Source: Amarobacter sp964507025 (GTDB taxonomy: Bacteria; Chloroflexota; Dehalococcoidia; Tepidiformales; Tepidiformaceae). From it: a stretch of DNA of 64,000 nucleotides. Positions within the stretch are counted from its first letter, which is position 1. Each line of letters starts with the position of its first letter. Location: contig CAZDOK010000005.1 of NCBI GenBank assembly GCA_964507025.1, positions 62,001-126,000 on the forward strand, read 5' to 3'. The translations under genes were made by a program, and so were the position numbers. Below are positions 25,976-34,700 of the stretch, one piece after another. A model generated the notes under the pieces. That model was not told the DNA's origin. It saw only the letters and a list, made by a program, of their open reading frames with translations, and did not search any database.

Positions 25976-27627
25976 CCGCGCCGATTCCCGGCGCCGAGCC
26001 TCTGGTCCGCGTCATGGCGCTCCATTCCCTCACTTATTGTGAACGGCTCTTCTACTTGGAGGAGGTCGAGGAGATACGTCTCGCGGACGAGGCTGTTTAC
26101 GCCGGACGCCAGTTGCATCAGGCGCTGTCGATTCCGGACGAAAGCGGCACTGAGGCCCGCGAACTGGAGTTGGAGAGCGAGTCACTGGGACTAGCCGGGA
26201 AAGTGGACGCGCTCCGGACGCGGGACGGCCACCTCGTCCCCTACGAGCACAAACGCGGTCGTGCCCGCCAATCAGATGCAGGGCCCGAGCCGTGGCCGTC
26301 GGATGCGCTCCAACTCGCGGCCTACGCGCTTCTTCTAGAGGAGTCCACCGGGCGCGCTGTCCCGGAAGGTCGTGTCCGTTACCACGCGGATAACGTGACC
26401 GTCCGGGTGACTGTTACGACAGAACTCCGCGCGGCGGTCGCCTTGGCCGTGGTGCGGGCGCGAGTACTGAGAAGTCAGACGGAGCGTCCGCCGGTGACTG
26501 AGGATGAGCGCAAGTGCGTCCGCTGTTCGCTCGCTCCGGTTTGTCTTCCCGAAGAAGAACGTCTCGCTCAAGGCGGCGCCGAGACTCTGGCACGGCTCTT
26601 TCCGGCACTTCCAGACCGGGAAATCCTCCACGTGGCCACACAAGGGGCGCATGTCCGACGCTCTAACGCGCGTCTCGTTGTTGCCGCGGACGGTGAGGAG
26701 CTCTCGTCGTTGCCAGCGCGGAGCGTCGGGGCAGTGGTCATCCACGGGAACGCGCAGATAACCACGCAGGCTCTTCATCTTTGCGTCTCCCATGACGTTG
26801 CTGTCCACTGGCTCACCAACGGCGGGAGATTCGTCGCAGGCCTCGCCGCGGGCGCGGGAGGAGTGCAGCGACGCCTCAGGCAATACGCCGCTCTCACCGA
26901 ACCAGGCACGCCTCTGCGCCTTGCGCGCAGGCTGGCCCGAGCGCGGATCGAATCTCAGCTCCGCTATCTCCTCCGAGCAACCAGGAAGGATGCTGAGGCA
27001 CGATCAAGTGCACGAGCGGCCATCGTCGACATTCGGGCGAGGCGGGACTCCGTCGCGATGGCAGAAGGCGTCGCCCAGCTTCGGGGCTTCGAAGGAAACG
27101 CAGCACGCAGCTATTTCGATTCTCTGCCAACGTTGCTCCGTCCTGAGCTTCGCGAGGACTTCGCGCCGAAGGGGCGGTCGCGCCGCCCGCCAGAAGATCC
27201 GTTCAACGCCGCCCTCAGCTTCGGCTATTCGCTCCTCTACAGTCGGGTGCTGGGAGCCGTGGTTGCGGTTGGGCTCGACCCGTCCATCGGCTTCTTCCAC
27301 ACACCGCGTTCCGCATCCTACCCGCTTGTCCTTGACCTCATGGAGTTGTTCCGGGTGCCGCTCGTGGACATGCCCCTCATTGCGTCTCTAAACCGGCGTC
27401 AGTGGACCCCGTCGGACTTTTCTGTCACCAGCGAAAAGACGTGGCTGAGCGAGAGCGGTCGAAAGCTTGCCATCAGGCTTTTCGAGGAACGTCTCAACGA
27501 AGTCTGGAAGCACCCAGTGCTGAATTACTCGCTCAGCTACGCGCGGACGGTTGAACTCGAGGTCCGGCTTCTCGAAAAGGAATGGTCTGGGTCACCGGGG
27601 CTCTTCGCCCGAGCGAGGCTGAGATGA
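25972..27627 (+). CDS. cas4-cas1: Cas4-Cas1 fusion, adaptation integrase
   Basis: A 551-residue fusion. Residues ~1-190 are a Cas4 RecB-type nuclease with an iron-sulphur site: YCERLFYLEE, KVDALRTRDGHLVPYEHKRG (catalytic D and E-x-K) and the C-terminal cysteines CVRCSLAPVC. Residues ~205-551 are Cas1, with the metal residues in GFEGNAARSYF, GFFHTPRSASYPLVLDLMELFR. The fusion links PAM-specific prespacer trimming to integration. The GTG start within the cas5 stop is chosen because the longer frame would run through cas5. Such fusions occur in MYXAN-type I-B and I-G loci. Confidence 0.96.
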   Translation: MTAPIPGAEPLVRVMALHSLTYCERLFYLEEVEEIRLADEAVYAGRQLHQALSIPDESGTEARELELESESLGLAGKVDALRTRDGHLVPYEHKRGRARQSDAGPEPWPSDALQLAAYALLLEESTGRAVPEGRVRYHADNVTVRVTVTTELRAAVALAVVRARVLRSQTERPPVTEDERKCVRCSLAPVCLPEEERLAQGGAETLARLFPALPDREILHVATQGAHVRRSNARLVVAADGEELSSLPARSVGAVVIHGNAQITTQALHLCVSHDVAVHWLTNGGRFVAGLAAGAGGVQRRLRQYAALTEPGTPLRLARRLARARIESQLRYLLRATRKDAEARSSARAAIVDIRARRDSVAMAEGVAQLRGFEGNAARSYFDSLPTLLRPELREDFAPKGRSRRPPEDPFNAALSFGYSLLYSRVLGAVVAVGLDPSIGFFHTPRSASYPLVLDLMELFRVPLVDMPLIASLNRRQWTPSDFSVTSEKTWLSESGRKLAIRLFEERLNEVWKHPVLNYSLSYARTVELEVRLLEKEWSGSPGLFARARLR

Positions 27628-27908
27628 GCAAGGATTGGAACATCATCGCCTACGACATACGGGATGATCGGCGGCTTCGAGTCGTCGCCCGCCTGCTCGA
27701 AGGGTACGGCGAGCGCATCCAGTACAGCGTGTTCCGATGCCGACTGAGCAGGAGAGACCTCAGCCGCCTTCGCTGGGAGCTCGTCCTCGTGATGAAACCA
27801 GAAGACAGCTTGCTGGTCATTCCACTTTGCGAGCGGTGCGGTGAGAATGTGACGGAGTCCAACGGAAGGAAGTGGAGTGGTGTCCCACCCACCTACCGAA
27901 TCCTCTAG
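27624..27908 (+). CDS. cas2: Cas2
   Basis: A 94-residue protein of normal Cas2 size with a ferredoxin-like fold: first strand NIIAYDIRDDRRLRVVARLLEGYGERIQYSVFRC, where the aspartate after the first strand and the QYSVF strand are family hallmarks. It dimerises between Cas1 dimers to form the spacer-integration complex. Its ATG overlaps the cas4-cas1 stop. It is the last cas gene before the array. Confidence 0.96.
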   Translation: MSKDWNIIAYDIRDDRRLRVVARLLEGYGERIQYSVFRCRLSRRDLSRLRWELVLVMKPEDSLLVIPLCERCGENVTESNGRKWSGVPPTYRIL

Positions 27909-28038
27909 AGAGGTGAACTCCTGATTCATGGACCTCCACGTGGCGGAAGGACGTGAACCTGGCGGGCCCCGGGAGAGGCCCTTCCGCACGGGGGTGCATG
28001 AAAACGGACCTAAAATCGAATCTGGCTGTCGAGCTGCT
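27909..28038 (+). promoter_or_regulatory. Probable CRISPR leader
   Basis: This 130-bp non-coding stretch lies between cas2 and the first repeat on the cas strand. Its position suits the leader, which carries the array promoter and the integration signals. It contains a GC-rich hairpin-prone section near 27960-27985 and becomes A-rich (CATGAAAACGGACCTAAAATCG) about 25-40 bases before the first repeat. No certain promoter boxes are seen. Confidence 0.6.
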
Positions 28039-30520
28039 ATGCAGCACCCTCTGATGCCGAAAGGCGTTTAGCACCGATCCACGAGGCCCGCCGNNNNNNN
28101 NNNNNNNNNNNNNNNNNNNNNNNNNNNNNNNNNNNNNNNNNNNNNNNNNNNNNNNNNNNNNNNNNNNNNNNNNNNNNNNNNNNNNNNNNNNNNATGCAGC
28201 ACCCTCTGATGCCGAAAGGCGTTTAGCACCGATCCACGAGGCCCGCCGCCTTCGCCTCGGTCGCGTATGCAGCACCCTCTGATGCCGAAAGGCGTTTAGC
28301 ACTGTAGGCTTTCTCCCAGTCCACCTGGCAGATGATATGCAGCACCCTCTGATGCCGAAAGGCGTTTAGCACACGGACCTGTTCGGGGAGTGGGTGCCGG
28401 ACGAGATGAATGCAGCACCCTCTGATGCCGAAAGGCGTTTAGCACAGTTGGATGGCCTCATCCATACGCGCCTGGTAGCCCATGCAGCACCCTCTGATGC
28501 CGAAAGGCGTTTAGCACTCGGCGTACTACCCGTTGACGCCTGATGACGCATTCGATGCAGCACCCTCTGATGCCGAAAGGCGTTTAGCACGTGAAGTCCT
28601 CTACGAGTTCATGCCGGACCTCGGATGCAGCACCCTCTGATGCCGAAAGGCGTTTAGCACAGCACGAAATCATCGCCCGTGTAGGTGACATCCGGGATGC
28701 AGCACCCTCTGATGCCGAAAGGCGTTTAGCACGGGGAGTGCGGGACGATGACCGCCCGAGGGACCACATGCAGCACCCTCTGATGCCGAAAGGCGTTTAG
28801 CACGTGGTCCGCCACATGGCGAGTGCTTCGGCATCACATGCAGCACCCTCTGATGCCGAAAGGCGTTTAGCACCTCCTCCTGGCGGACACGTCAACACGC
28901 TGGTTCGCATGCAGCACCCTCTGATGCCGAAAGGCGTTTAGCACCTCGACCGGTACGACCAGCTGTGGCGGGACCCAAAATGCAGCACCCTCTGATGCCG
29001 AAAGGCGTTTAGCACCGCTCGCCGTTGAACACAGCAGGCAGGCCCCGTGGATGCAGCACCCTCTGATGCCGAAAGGCGTTTAGCACCCCATGCCAGCGAG
29101 CAAGCGGCGCAGCCGGAACTTCACCAATGCAGCACCCTCTGATGCCGAAAGGCGTTTAGCACTCCGCCGAAGAGTTCCTGCAACGCATGGTGTTTCAATG
29201 CAGCACCCTCTGATGCCGAAAGGCGTTTAGCACTAGTCGTCCGCTGCCGTGAACGCGACTCCGACCATGCAGCACCCTCTGATGCCGAAAGGCGTTTAGC
29301 ACCGCTTCGTCTCGCCAGAGACGTTCCCCGAGACAGCATGCAGCACCCTCTGATGCCGAAAGGCGTTTAGCACTAGACGTAGACCGCGAGGGTGATCGCG
29401 GTGGCGACCATGCAGCACCCTCTGATGCCGAAAGGCGTTTAGCACCGTTCTATGCCTGCGTCGCCAACATCGCCGAGGAATGCAGCACCCTCTGATGCCG
29501 AAAGGCGTTTAGCACCCAACGGCGCGACCGTGAGCCGCCGGCGCTATCCCCGGATGCAGCACCCTCTGATGCCGAAAGGCGTTTAGCACAGGCCCGCGAC
29601 CTTGTGGCGAAGTGCCGCGAAAAGGAATGCAGCACCCTCTGATGCCGAAAGGCGTTTAGCACGAATCGATAGTCGTGGCCGCGGCGACGGGCCGGGCATG
29701 CAGCACCCTCTGATGCCGAAAGGCGTTTAGCACAGGATCCCATCTGGGACGCGAAGGGCGACCTGGCGGATGCAGCACCCTCTGATGCCGAAAGGCGTTT
29801 AGCACTTCTTCGCCGGCGCACTGCGGACGCAGTCAGAGAATGCAGCACCCTCTGATGCCGAAAGGCGTTTAGCACCACCCCACGACGCGCTACGCGCAGC
29901 AGGTGGTGGACGATGCAGCACCCTCTGATGCCGAAAGGCGTTTAGCACCGCTTCACTTCGCGCACCACGAACTCGATCACCGGATGCAGCACCCTCTGAT
30001 GCCGAAAGGCGTTTAGCACTAGCCGTAAGCCGACATGTCCGCCAGCACGATGTCGATGCAGCACCCTCTGATGCCGAAAGGCGTTTAGCACACGAGTGGC
30101 GGGCGCGGTTCGAGAAAGAGGCGAGCCATGCAGCACCCTCTGATGCCGAAAGGCGTTTAGCACTACTGCAGCCCGGCGAGCGCCCCTGGCGCTGGCGACA
30201 TGCAGCACCCTCTGATGCCGAAAGGCGTTTAGCACGGCAACCCCCCGCACGGCGCTTGGCGTGCATTCGGAATGCAGCACCCTCTGATGCCGAAAGGCGT
30301 TTAGCACAGCGTGTGGCCGGCGTACTGTTCGCGGAGGATGCGGATGCAGCACCCTCTGATGCCGAAAGGCGTTTAGCACCGACCTCTCGGTTGCGGGCGC
30401 GGCCAGCGGGGGAAATGCAGCACCCTCTGATGCCGAAAGGCGTTTAGCACCGGCCCTTGCCGCGCTTCCCCAGGAACCGCAGCTATGCAGCACCCTCTGA
30501 TGCCGAAAGGCGTTTAGCAC
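28039..30520 (+). CRISPR. Type I-B CRISPR array, 34 visible repeats
   Basis: Thirty-four copies of a 36-bp repeat (begins ATGCAGCACC, ends GGCGTTTAGCAC) are visible, from 28039-28074 to 30485-30520, all identical where legible. Spacers are 33-40 bp, mostly 34-37. The repeat can form a hairpin GATGCC-GAAA-GGCGTT (stem of GC pairs with a GNRA-like loop) with about 8 bases after it, giving a normal 8-nt 5' handle if transcribed on the + strand away from cas2. A 100-N gap interrupts the first spacer. No degenerate terminal repeat is seen at either end, so the true distal end may be missing or recently changed. Confidence 0.99.
28094..28193. other. Assembly gap of 100 N inside the array
   Basis: Exactly 100 N, a conventional placeholder of unknown length. 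The 55 bases before the gap (repeat plus 19 bases of spacer) are identical to the 55 bases after it (28194-28248), so the two contig ends probably overlap and the first repeat-spacer unit may be counted twice. Confidence 0.95.
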
Positions 30521-30920
30521 CGGCCGCGCTCGCGTTGGTTTCCGTTACGGCAACTACGCATTCCCCCTGCTCGGTTCTCGCACAGCCTGACGCTGTAATG
30601 GCGGAGCGCGACCGCGCCATCCCGCGGCTGAACGAGATTTTGGGAAGGCGGTGCTACCCTCCGATCACGAACCATCGTTGGTGTCGGCTCCGCAGGGCAT
30701 GCCCCGCCCCCGACTTTCACTGAGACCAGGCCCTTACAGCGTCTTGAAGAACTCATCCGCCCCATCACGAAACGCAGGAGACTGAACACCGTCGCGAAGG
30801 GCACTGCCTACCTTCCTCGCCTCCGGCCACGGAAGATCGGGTTTGGCACCATTCCGGTGGAGTCAGGACCACCAAGACCGATGTGGCCCCAGGGCTGCCA
30901 CCCAGTTGGGTCCGCCGCGC
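30521..30920. other. Gap after the CRISPR array
   Basis: This 400-bp stretch between the array and the hybrid kinase gene has no complete gene. It holds one open frame that may be a gene remnant (see 30734-30862). No repeat-like sequence remains after 30520. Confidence 0.4.
30734..30862 (-). pseudogene. Possible C-terminal gene remnant
   Basis: A start-less open frame on the minus strand ends in GADEFFKTL and reads like a protein C terminus (PDLPWPEARKVGSALRDGV then QSPAFRDGADEFFKTL). It is bounded upstream by a stop codon and has no ATG. It may be the tail of a gene cut when the CRISPR island was inserted. This is a low-confidence reading from amino-acid composition alone. Confidence 0.25.
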
Positions 30921-32825
30921 TTATGGATTGCCGAGCAGCTCGTCGACCAGTTCGAGCAGCCTGCGGACGTCGATTGGTTTCGTGAGGTAGGCTCGTGCGC
31001 CCATACCCACCACGCGTTCAATCTGCCGCTGGGTGGCGTCAGCGCTGGCGACCACCACCGGGATCGAGGCCGTGATCGGATCGCGCAATAAGCGGGCAAG
31101 CACCTCGTCACCCCTGATGTCCGGCAGGTGCAGGTCTAACAGGATCAGGTCGGGGTGGTGGTCGCGCGCGAGCTGAAGTCCGAGTCCACCCTGCATCGCC
31201 GGGATAACGCTGATTCCGGGCCGCCTCGAGAGCACCTGCTCGATGAGCTTAAAATTCGCCAGGTTGTCTTCTATATAGAGCACCACGCCGCGAGAGGTTC
31301 GTGCCGGGGCCAGCGGCGGAGCACCCGAGGCACCACCCGCGGCTGGTGCCTCGGCCCGGTTGAGGGTGAGGATGAAGATACTGCCGCCGCCCGGGTTGGC
31401 CCGGGCCTCGATGGTCCCACCCATCGCCTCCACCAGCCCCTTGCACAGACTCAGCCCGAGTCCCGTGCCTTCGACCTCCGTCGTTTCCCGGCCGAGACGG
31501 TCGAACGGCACGAACAGCCGGTCGATGGCGTCTTCGGGAAAACCGATACCGGTATCGGAGACCGCTATCGTCACGCGCTCCCCGTCGTCGTCGCAGGTGA
31601 TGTGGAGCGAACCGCCCTGCACGTTGTACTTGATCCCGTTGGTCACCAGGTTCAGGAGTACTTGCTTCAACCTTTGGCGGTCGGCCAGGACGTGGCACCT
31701 GCAATCGGGCCCGGGGTAGGCCAGCGACACCTCCTTATCCTGGGCGAGCGGCTGCATCAGCCGCACGACATCCTCGATGGCGTCGCCGCCGGCCACCGGC
31801 TCGATGGACAGCGCCATCTTCCCGGATTCGATGCGCGAGATGTCGAGCACGTCATCGATGAGCGCTAGGAGGTGGCGGCCCGCCTGGAGGATGTGGCCCA
31901 CGCTCTCGCCCTGGAGTTCGGTGAGTTCATCGAGCTGGAGTACTTGTGCGAAACCGAGGATGACGTTGAGCGGCGTGCGGAGCTCGTGGCTCATCCGCGA
32001 AAGGAATTCACTCTTGGCCTGGTTGGCTCTCTCGGCTTCCAACCGAGCGGCGTGTACTTGTGCCTCGGCCTCCTTGAGCATCGAAACATCCTGGACGCTG
32101 ATGTGTCGATAGAGCGCCGGCCCATCGGGCGACCTCACCGCGCTCGCCACAACCAGAGCTGGGAAGGTGCTGCCGTCTTTCCGCTGGTGCATGCACTCGA
32201 ACGAATGATGTCCCAGCTCCAGCACCATCCTGAGCATGCGGTGCAGATGGTCGCGAGACTCCGGGGCCACCAGGCCTTCGCGTGCCATCCCGGTCAGTTC
32301 TTCGGTGGTGTATCCGTGCATGCGGGCGAAACCCGGGCTGACCCGTTCCAGCCGGAGACCGTCAGGGCTAAGAACGGCCACGCCCCACTCCGCGTTTTCG
32401 ATGATGTCCGACCATGCCACTGATGCTTTGCGGAGCTCATGCTGCTCGGTGACATCGCGCACCACCGTGAGCAGCACTTCGGGGCTGCCGTCACGGTTTC
32501 CAAGGGGGACGATCTGCCCCCAGAAGTAGTGCGTGCCACCGGGCGTTTCGAGCGCGACATCGTCCAGCACTACACTCCTACCCGTTCGGACGGCCAGAAG
32601 CTCGTCGCTCTGCAGCCGCGCCGCACTTCCCGGCGAAAACAGGTCGAACACGGTCTTTCCAGCGAGTTCCGCTTCGCTCATTCCGTGGAACTGCTGGCCG
32701 GCTGCATTCGCACGAACGTAGGTCAGGTCACTCGCCCGCTTGACGAAGACCATGCTGGGAATAGCGTCGAAGACCGCATCGAGGAGCGGGTCCGCTCCGG
32801 TGTCATTTGCCACTCCATCCTCCAT
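30921..32825 (-). CDS. Hybrid histidine kinase: PAS-PAS-HisKA-HATPase-REC
   Basis: A 634-residue soluble kinase with no membrane segment. Order: PAS (about 10-125, ANAAGQQFHGMSEAELAGKTVFDLF), second PAS with PAC tail (about 140-260), HisKA with phospho-histidine in SRMSHELRTPLNVILGFAQ (about 285), HATPase (NLVTNGIKYN, DTGIGFPED, GTGLGLSLCKGLVEAMGG) and a C-terminal receiver with its aspartate in LILLDLHLPDIRGDE. The start at 32825 (MEDGVAN) is chosen because the longer frame overlaps the upstream regulator. It follows the NarL-type regulator by 28 bp and is probably co-transcribed and its partner. Confidence 0.94.
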   Translation of the reverse strand: MEDGVANDTGADPLLDAVFDAIPSMVFVKRASDLTYVRANAAGQQFHGMSEAELAGKTVFDLFSPGSAARLQSDELLAVRTGRSVVLDDVALETPGGTHYFWGQIVPLGNRDGSPEVLLTVVRDVTEQHELRKASVAWSDIIENAEWGVAVLSPDGLRLERVSPGFARMHGYTTEELTGMAREGLVAPESRDHLHRMLRMVLELGHHSFECMHQRKDGSTFPALVVASAVRSPDGPALYRHISVQDVSMLKEAEAQVHAARLEAERANQAKSEFLSRMSHELRTPLNVILGFAQVLQLDELTELQGESVGHILQAGRHLLALIDDVLDISRIESGKMALSIEPVAGGDAIEDVVRLMQPLAQDKEVSLAYPGPDCRCHVLADRQRLKQVLLNLVTNGIKYNVQGGSLHITCDDDGERVTIAVSDTGIGFPEDAIDRLFVPFDRLGRETTEVEGTGLGLSLCKGLVEAMGGTIEARANPGGGSIFILTLNRAEAPAAGGASGAPPLAPARTSRGVVLYIEDNLANFKLIEQVLSRRPGISVIPAMQGGLGLQLARDHHPDLILLDLHLPDIRGDEVLARLLRDPITASIPVVVASADATQRQIERVVGMGARAYLTKPIDVRRLLELVDELLGNP

Positions 32826-32853
32826 TCGCCAACAACCAGCCCGACGCGTCTCG

Positions 32854-33564
32854 TCAGCCACTTTCCGGTAGTGTTTCGGGCCGAACGAGTCCGACACCGA
32901 TGGCATAGCGCACGAGGTCCGCGCGGTTCCGGGCACCTACCTTCGCCATGATCCGGGAGTTGTGGCCCTCCACGGTTTTCGGGCTAAGGACCAGCATGCC
33001 GGCAATCGCCCGGAGCGTGTGCCCCTCTGCGATCAGCTGCAAAACCTCCCGCTCGCGGTCGGTGAGCGCCGAAGCCTCGTTGCCCTGGTTACGGGCACTG
33101 AACGTGACTTCTCCGATATCCATCTGCTCCGCCAGTTCTCGCGAAACATAGATGTTCCCGGTGGTCACCAGCCGGAGCGCGAGCGCCAGCTCGTCGATAT
33201 CGGACCGCTTGATGATGAATCCGCACGCGCCCGCGGCGAGGGCGTTGCCCACCGAGCCGGCATCTCCATAGGCGCTCAGAATCAGCACCTTTGTGGTTGG
33301 AAAGCGTGCGTGAATCTGGCGCGTGGCCTCGATCCCGTTCAGGCGTGGCATCCCAACGTCCATGATGACCACGTCGGGGTGGACCCGCTCCGTCGCCTCG
33401 ATGGCCTCCCGGCCGTCCGAAGCCTCCGCAATCACCTGAAGATCGGGCTGGGCATCAAGCAGCGTTGCGAGTGCGTGACGCAATATCGCGTGGTCATCGG
33501 CCAGGACTATCCGCAGCGCCGGCCGACCGAACTTGCTGCGGGGGCCATTCTCCATCGTCGCCAC
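32854..33564 (-). CDS. NarL/LuxR-family response regulator
   Basis: A 236-residue regulator: receiver (LADDHAILRHAL, phospho-Asp in VVIMDVGMPRLNG, Lys in GFIIKRSD) and a LuxR HTH (LTDREREVLQLIAEGHTLRAIAGMLVLSPKTVEGHNSRIMAKVG). It lies directly upstream of the hybrid kinase on the same strand, forming a likely two-component pair. The signal is unknown. Confidence 0.95.
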   Translation of the reverse strand: MATMENGPRSKFGRPALRIVLADDHAILRHALATLLDAQPDLQVIAEASDGREAIEATERVHPDVVIMDVGMPRLNGIEATRQIHARFPTTKVLILSAYGDAGSVGNALAAGACGFIIKRSDIDELALALRLVTTGNIYVSRELAEQMDIGEVTFSARNQGNEASALTDREREVLQLIAEGHTLRAIAGMLVLSPKTVEGHNSRIMAKVGARNRADLVRYAIGVGLVRPETLPESG

Positions 33565-33740
33565 GGCGAGACCCGGCCATCAAGAATCAGCCAGACAGTA
33601 GTACAGACCAGATGAAATTGCAACGCACGAGCTTACCTCGTTGCCGAATGTAGTTCATGCGGATGGCCCCTCAGCACCGCCGAAATGCCACCGGTGCAGG
33701 TCGATAGTCAAACGAAATATCACATTCAGTGATCAAGAGA

Positions 33741-33763
33741 GGCGCCACCTATCCGGTGGCGCC
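33741..33763 (-). terminator. Hairpin terminator of the sigma factor gene
   Basis: GGCGCCACC and GGTGGCGCC form a 9-bp perfect stem with a 5-base loop, 31 bp past the sigma factor stop. On the minus strand it is followed by TCTCTTGATC, a weak T-rich tail. Confidence 0.65.
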
Positions 33764-33793
33764 CTTAGCGAAGAACAGGGGGCAGGGTTCGCT

Positions 33794-34513
33794 TCACGCG
33801 GCCCCCGCCAGGGCGGGATTCACGCGCAACCGCGCGTAGGACCGGTGCAACAACTGCGAGACCCGAGTCTCCGAAATATCCAGCGCCCGCGCAATTTCCT
33901 TCAGCGTGAGATTCTCGACGTAGTAGAGCGACAGGATCAGCCGCTCGCGCTCGGGCAGGTCCGCCACCGCGCGGCTAAGGCATTGAGCCATGTCGCGCCG
34001 CTCCAGCCCGGCCGAAACGGTCGCCGTCTCGTCCGCCAGGCGCTCTTCCCATCCGTGCTCACCCTCTGCCGGCTGTTCGATCGGGACCACGCTCATGCTC
34101 GCAGCCGACCGTGCGCGCCAGTACTCCGCCGGTGTAACGCACGCGGCCCGCTGCACCTCTTCGGCGGTGGGTTCGCGCCCCAGCTCGAGGGCAAGGGCGT
34201 TCTGGGTGGCGTCCAGGCGCTTTGCCAGCGTCCGCGTTGGCCGTCCCACCGGATCAAGTGAACGGAGCGCATCGAGCACGGCCCCGCGGATGCGGGTAAT
34301 CGCAAAGCTGCTGAACTGCACGCCCTGGCCCCCATCGAACCGGTCGACTGCCTGGATGAGCCCAAGCGTCCCGTGGCTCACAAGGTCGTCGAAGTCGAGG
34401 CCCGCAGGAGGGTTGACCACGTGCATCTTGCGGACCACGTAGCGCACAAGGGGCAAATGCTCCTCGATGATCCTTTGGCGTTGTTCGGGAGAGATGGTTG
34501 GATTCGTTTTCAC
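33794..34513 (-). CDS. FliA/WhiG-type RNA polymerase sigma factor
   Basis: A 239-residue sigma-70 family factor of group 3 size. Region 2 shows HLPLVRYVVRKM and DFDDLVSHGTLGLIQAVDRFDGGQGVQFSSFAITRIRGAVLDALRS, region 3 the GRPTRTLAKRLD segment, and region 4 LPERERLILSLYYVENLTLKEIARALDISETRVSQLLHRSYARLR. The pattern is that of motility/sporulation sigma factors. GTG at 34513 is chosen because GAGGAG lies 8 bases upstream; the longer frame has no ribosome site. It neighbours a CpaE-like gene and a GGDEF-EAL gene, so it may control pili, flagella or attachment. No anti-sigma gene is adjacent. Confidence 0.93.
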   Translation of the reverse strand: MKTNPTISPEQRQRIIEEHLPLVRYVVRKMHVVNPPAGLDFDDLVSHGTLGLIQAVDRFDGGQGVQFSSFAITRIRGAVLDALRSLDPVGRPTRTLAKRLDATQNALALELGREPTAEEVQRAACVTPAEYWRARSAASMSVVPIEQPAEGEHGWEERLADETATVSAGLERRDMAQCLSRAVADLPERERLILSLYYVENLTLKEIARALDISETRVSQLLHRSYARLRVNPALAGAA

Positions 34514-34643
34514 TGCAGGGCTCCTCTGGTTCACCTTGTTGGCCTCTTGGTGTATGACTGGTAACAAGAGTGGGCCGCCCGAGAGCCCACAGATACGCGT
34601 GGAACTCTCCGAAGCCCGCGGGTGGAATCGCCCTTACCAGCAG

Positions 34644-34680
34644 GGGGAAAACCCCCCGTCGCCCCCTAGGGGAGAACCCT
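34644..34680 (-). promoter_or_regulatory. Two-box GGGGARAACYCY element upstream of the sigma factor
   Basis: GGGGAAAACCCC (34644-34655) and GGGGAGAACCCT (34669-34680) lie 25 bp apart, about 131 bp upstream of the sigma factor start. The same pair, with 24-bp spacing, lies 114 bp upstream of the winged-helix regulator. They are probably binding sites for a shared regulator or parts of a shared promoter/5' RNA element. The rest of the gap shows nothing recognisable. Confidence 0.55.
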
Positions 34681-34700
34681 GACTCCCTACCCGGTTGCCC

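Noticed and set aside
28302..30520. Long minus-strand ORFs made of a repeated peptide (AKRLSASEGAA / VLNAFRHQRVLH).
   Set aside because: They are translations of the CRISPR repeat and spacers; the periodic peptide comes from the 36-bp repeat, not from a protein gene.
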